Assembly: GCA_024278775.1 (NCBI GenBank)
Contig: JAJRSP010000117.1
Span: 1-15,807 of the forward strand
Direction of reading: 5' to 3'
From: Planctomycetota bacterium
GTDB lineage: Bacteria > Planctomycetota > Phycisphaerae > UBA1845
DNA: 15,807 bases
Below the pieces are notes generated by a model. It was not told the origin of the DNA. It worked only from the letters and a program-made list of their open reading frames with translations, and did not search any database. The stretch's first letter is position 1; each line of letters starts with the position of its first letter. This document shows positions 13,454-15,807 of this stretch, in pieces. A program made the position numbers and the translations under genes.

Positions 13454-14617
13454 ATGCCCCAGCGCCAATCCAAGCGATCTGAGAAAACCGGCGGTGCCAA
13501 GGCCGACTTTGACAGGGTCATGATGCGCCGGGCGATTCACCTTTCGCTTCGTGGCGAAGGCCGCGTCGAGCCCAATCCCATGGTGGGTTGTGTGATCGTC
13601 CGCGGACGTAAGACGCTTGGTGAGGGGTATCACCGGCGTTTCGGCGGTGCCCACGCCGAGATCGAAGCAATCCATGCCTGCGCCACCCCCCCGCGCGGCG
13701 CTACGGCCTACGTCACGCTCGAGCCCTGTGCCCACTCCGGAAAAACGCCTCCCTGTGTCGACGCCCTCATCAAGGCACGGATCGGTCGCGTCGTCATCGC
13801 CATGGCCGACCCCAACCCGCAGGTCAACGGAAAGGGTATTCGTCGTGTGCGACGTGCGCGCATTCGCGTTGACGTGGGCGTTTGCGCTGAAGAAGCGGCC
13901 ACGGTGCTTACCCCGTTTCTCACGCGGGTGCGAATGAACCGAACCTACGTCATCGCCAAGTGGGCACAGACGCTCGATGGCAAGCTGGCCACGCGATATG
14001 AGGATTCCAGGTGGATTTCTGGGGAAGCATCGCGGCAACTCGTACACCGACTCCGAGCGCGCGTTGATGCGGTTGTGGTTGGCTCAAACACCGTCCTTAC
14101 TGACAACCCGCAGCTCACCGCGCGCGGTGTGTCCCTCCGGCGCACGGCCGCACGCGTGATCCTCGATGGTCGTCTGCGTGTGCCTCCCGCTTCGCACGTG
14201 GTCACCTCCGCTACCGCCACGGAGACCATCGTGCTTACGACATCGGCCCGCGCCAAGAGTGCCGACGCGAGACAACTGAAAAGACAGGGGGTGACGGTCG
14301 TGGGTGTGGGGTCACGAAACGGGCGGCTCTCTCCCGCCTTTTGCCTGCGCGCTCTCGCCAAGCGCGACATGACCAACGTGCTACTCGAAGGCGGACCGAC
14401 GCTGCTTGGGGCCTTCTTTCGCGCGGGTGTCGTCGATGAGGCGTGGGTCTTTACCGCGCCTATCTTGCTTGGTGACGACTGCGCCCCGCAGGTGATTTCC
14501 GACCGGCACCCGGTTCTCATGAGCGACGCGATCCGGTCCCAACTGCTGAGCATTAAGAAGATCAACGGCGACACGCTTCACCGACTCCGATTCAACGAAC
14601 CACCCGTCTCTGCATAA
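13454..14617 (+). CDS. ribD: Bifunctional riboflavin deaminase/reductase
   Basis: A 387-residue cytoplasmic enzyme for two successive steps of riboflavin synthesis: deamination of the pyrimidine made from GTP, then NADPH reduction of its ribosyl group. The N-terminal deaminase half has NPMVGCVI (41-48) and zinc ligands H67 (HAE), C92 and C101 (PCAHSGKTPPC). The C-terminal reductase half, from about 164, has AKWAQTLDGKLAT, RWISGEASR, VVGSNTVLTDNPQLTAR and LLEGGPTLLGAFF. Length and domain order are normal for RibD. I start at ATG 13454; a GTG at 13436 in the same frame would add six residues, and neither has a ribosome binding site. It follows lspA by 42 bases and is probably in the same unit. 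No other riboflavin gene is in the window. Confidence 0.95.
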   Translation: MPQRQSKRSEKTGGAKADFDRVMMRRAIHLSLRGEGRVEPNPMVGCVIVRGRKTLGEGYHRRFGGAHAEIEAIHACATPPRGATAYVTLEPCAHSGKTPPCVDALIKARIGRVVIAMADPNPQVNGKGIRRVRRARIRVDVGVCAEEAATVLTPFLTRVRMNRTYVIAKWAQTLDGKLATRYEDSRWISGEASRQLVHRLRARVDAVVVGSNTVLTDNPQLTARGVSLRRTAARVILDGRLRVPPASHVVTSATATETIVLTTSARAKSADARQLKRQGVTVVGVGSRNGRLSPAFCLRALAKRDMTNVLLEGGPTLLGAFFRAGVVDEAWVFTAPILLGDDCAPQVISDRHPVLMSDAIRSQLLSIKKINGDTLHRLRFNEPPVSA

Positions 14618-14622
14618 CCAGT

Positions 14623-15648
14623 TCAACCTGGAACGGTGTAGCCTGGTCCGCTCGCGTGGGACGCGGCGATGTGCGCATTGCGTCGCAGCATGTCGTACGT
14701 GGCCCGTTTGATCGCGCTACCGCGCAGCGTCTCGCGATAGTCATCCTCCGACCAGTTCAGTAATTCACTTAGCCGGGGTCGTGGACCGGGTTCACGAATA
14801 GCGAACCGCAGCTCAGCGGTCTCCGGGGCTTTGCGGTTGTGCGGGCAGACGGCCTGACACACGTCGCAGCCAAACACCCAGTCGCCCATCGCCTCGTGAC
14901 ACGCCGGGTCGATCGGCTCTCGATGTTCGATTGTCAGATAGCTGATACAGCGCGACGCATCCATCTCATACGGCGCGGGAAACGCCTGCGTCGGGCACGC
15001 CTCCAGACAGGCCGTGCAGCTCCCGCAGTGATCCTCGCCCGGCTCGTCATGCGCTAGCGCCAGCGTCGTGACGATCGCCCCGAGAAAAAAATAGCTGCCG
15101 ATCACGTCGTTGAGCACGAGCGTGTTCTTGCCGATCCAGCCGATGCCGGCCGCCGCCGCCATCTCCCGCTCCAACAGCGGGGACGTATCCACGCACACCT
15201 TCGCCTCAAACGGCCTGCCGACCGCCCGCCGAAGCTGATCGGCCAGCGTAAAGAGCTTCTTCTTCATCACCTTGTGATAGTCATCGCCCCAGGCGTACAT
15301 GGCCACCCGCCCGCGCGGGCCGTCGGCGTGTTGCCCTTTGGCGTTCGGCTCGGATGCGTTAGGGGTCTCTGGGTCGGTCAGCTCAGCCGGAGGGTGCTGA
15401 TGATAATTGAGTGCCACGACGATGACACTACGCGCTCCGGGCACGAGTTGTGTCGGGTCGAGCCGCCGATCGACATACCGGTGCAGGTAGGCCATCGTGC
15501 CCGCGCGACCTGACGCGAGCCAATCAAGAACATAATCCGCCCGCGGGATGGGCCTGGCCGCCGCCACTCCGCAAAGATCAAACCCAGCCGCCGTGGCCAG
15601 TTGCTTGACGAGCTTCGATTGTTCCTCCGGCGTCATCACGACCGCCAT
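14623..15648 (-). CDS. queG: Epoxyqueuosine reductase
   Basis: A 341-residue cobalamin-dependent iron-sulfur enzyme that reduces epoxyqueuosine to queuosine in tRNA, the last step of queuosine synthesis. Two 4Fe-4S clusters are indicated by C208-x2-C-x2-C-x3-C218-P (CGSCTACLEACPT) and by GCDVCQAVCPHN (C261, C264, C268), with C234 as the likely eighth ligand. The active-site block VDTSPLLERE (D154) and GIGWIGKNTLVL are intact. A polar, Pro/Asn-rich loop at about 86-115 looks like an insertion. The C-terminus (LRRNAHIAAS) is like the usual LRNALIALGN end. ATG 15648 is used; ATG 15636 is also possible and neither has a clear ribosome binding site. The gene converges with ribD, with only five bases between stop codons. 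Confidence 0.95.
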   Translation of the reverse strand: MAVVMTPEEQSKLVKQLATAAGFDLCGVAAARPIPRADYVLDWLASGRAGTMAYLHRYVDRRLDPTQLVPGARSVIVVALNYHQHPPAELTDPETPNASEPNAKGQHADGPRGRVAMYAWGDDYHKVMKKKLFTLADQLRRAVGRPFEAKVCVDTSPLLEREMAAAAGIGWIGKNTLVLNDVIGSYFFLGAIVTTLALAHDEPGEDHCGSCTACLEACPTQAFPAPYEMDASRCISYLTIEHREPIDPACHEAMGDWVFGCDVCQAVCPHNRKAPETAELRFAIREPGPRPRLSELLNWSEDDYRETLRGSAIKRATYDMLRRNAHIAASHASGPGYTVPG

Positions 15649-15699
15649 CGTACAAGATGACGCAACCCGCCGCGATCACGCCTCCCGGCTAGAAATAGT

Positions 15700-15732
15700 C
15701 GTCCCTGAAAAAGCAATAGTGTGACAGGGACG
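15700..15732. repeat. Inverted repeat upstream of queG and the last partial gene
   Basis: CGTCCCTG (15700-15707) and CAGGGACG (15725-15732) are perfect 8-base arms separated by 17 bases. The element lies in the 102-bp space between queG (start 15648) and a possible plus-strand gene (start 15751). A TATGAT follows directly. It could be an operator or a dispersed palindromic repeat. Confidence 0.5.
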
Positions 15733-15750
15733 TATGATATCTTCGTTGGC

Positions 15751-15807
15751 ATGGTTGTCGGACGTATTGCCTTTGTCAGCTTGCGGGGGCCATCGTATCC
15801 TCGCGTG
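15751..15807 (+). CDS. Possible N-terminus of a plus-strand gene, cut by the window end
   Basis: ATG at 15751 opens a frame that runs 19 codons to the end without a stop, reading MVVGRIAFVSLRGPSYPRV. There is no ribosome binding site. It is too short to identify and chance cannot be excluded. If real, it is divergent from queG and shares the 102-bp control region with the inverted repeat. Confidence 0.3.
   Translation, partial: MVVGRIAFVSLRGPSYPRV

Noticed and set aside
15721..15738. GTGACA and TATGAT as a promoter for the last partial gene
   Set aside because: The two boxes are only six bases apart, too close for sigma-70, and no alternative -35 box lies at 17 bases.
1..15807. CRISPR arrays, tRNA or rRNA genes, insertion sequences, toxin-antitoxin or defence genes
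   Set aside because: I looked for regular direct repeats, tRNA-like arms, transposase motifs and small paired genes and found none.

Overview
The window reads as chromosomal DNA of a GC-rich free-living bacterium, most likely a member of the Planctomycetota (Phycisphaerae-like). This rests on the gene set rather than on any marker: a type 2-like isoleucyl-tRNA synthetase with a rearranged HIGH motif, an LspA with a long insertion between its catalytic aspartates, a DksA-family protein with a histone H1-like basic tail and a half-lost zinc finger, intergenic palindromic repeats, and many genes without a clear Shine-Dalgarno sequence. There is no phage, plasmid, transposase, CRISPR array, tRNA or rRNA. 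The phylum call is an inference.

Layout. 1-177 holds the 3' end of a DUF6941-like gene on the plus strand. 230-6041 is a minus-strand block read as ileS, then a membrane-anchored HtrA protease, then an ACMSD decarboxylase very like the animal enzyme. 6042-6421 is non-coding and carries two inverted 40-bp palindromes around an imperfect tandem repeat, like a REP/BIME element, with a possible ileS promoter next to ileS. 6422-8718 is a translationally coupled minus-strand pair: a HEAT-repeat protein and a small single-pass membrane protein. 8907-9350 is a GNAT acetyltransferase and 9550-9771 a small DUF2892-like membrane protein, both minus strand.

From 9981 the plus strand carries a carbohydrate-binding-like lipoprotein. 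It is followed by a cluster of the DksA-like regulator, lspA (lipoprotein signal peptidase) and ribD (riboflavin synthesis), led by a near-consensus sigma-70 promoter whose -35 box overlaps the lipoprotein stop codon. ribD converges with queG (epoxyqueuosine reductase), with five bases between their stop codons. The last 160 bases hold an inverted repeat and perhaps the first codons of another plus-strand gene.

How the genes relate. Most are housekeeping functions: isoleucine tRNA charging, envelope protein quality control, lipoprotein maturation, flavin synthesis and queuosine tRNA modification. LspA would process the lipoprotein encoded just upstream of its cluster. I see no complete new multi-gene system. 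The items most worth a second look are the GVHH/AMHKS IleRS, the covarying inverted palindromes at 6167-6345, the H1-tailed DksA-like protein, and the unexplained HEAT plus membrane-protein pair.
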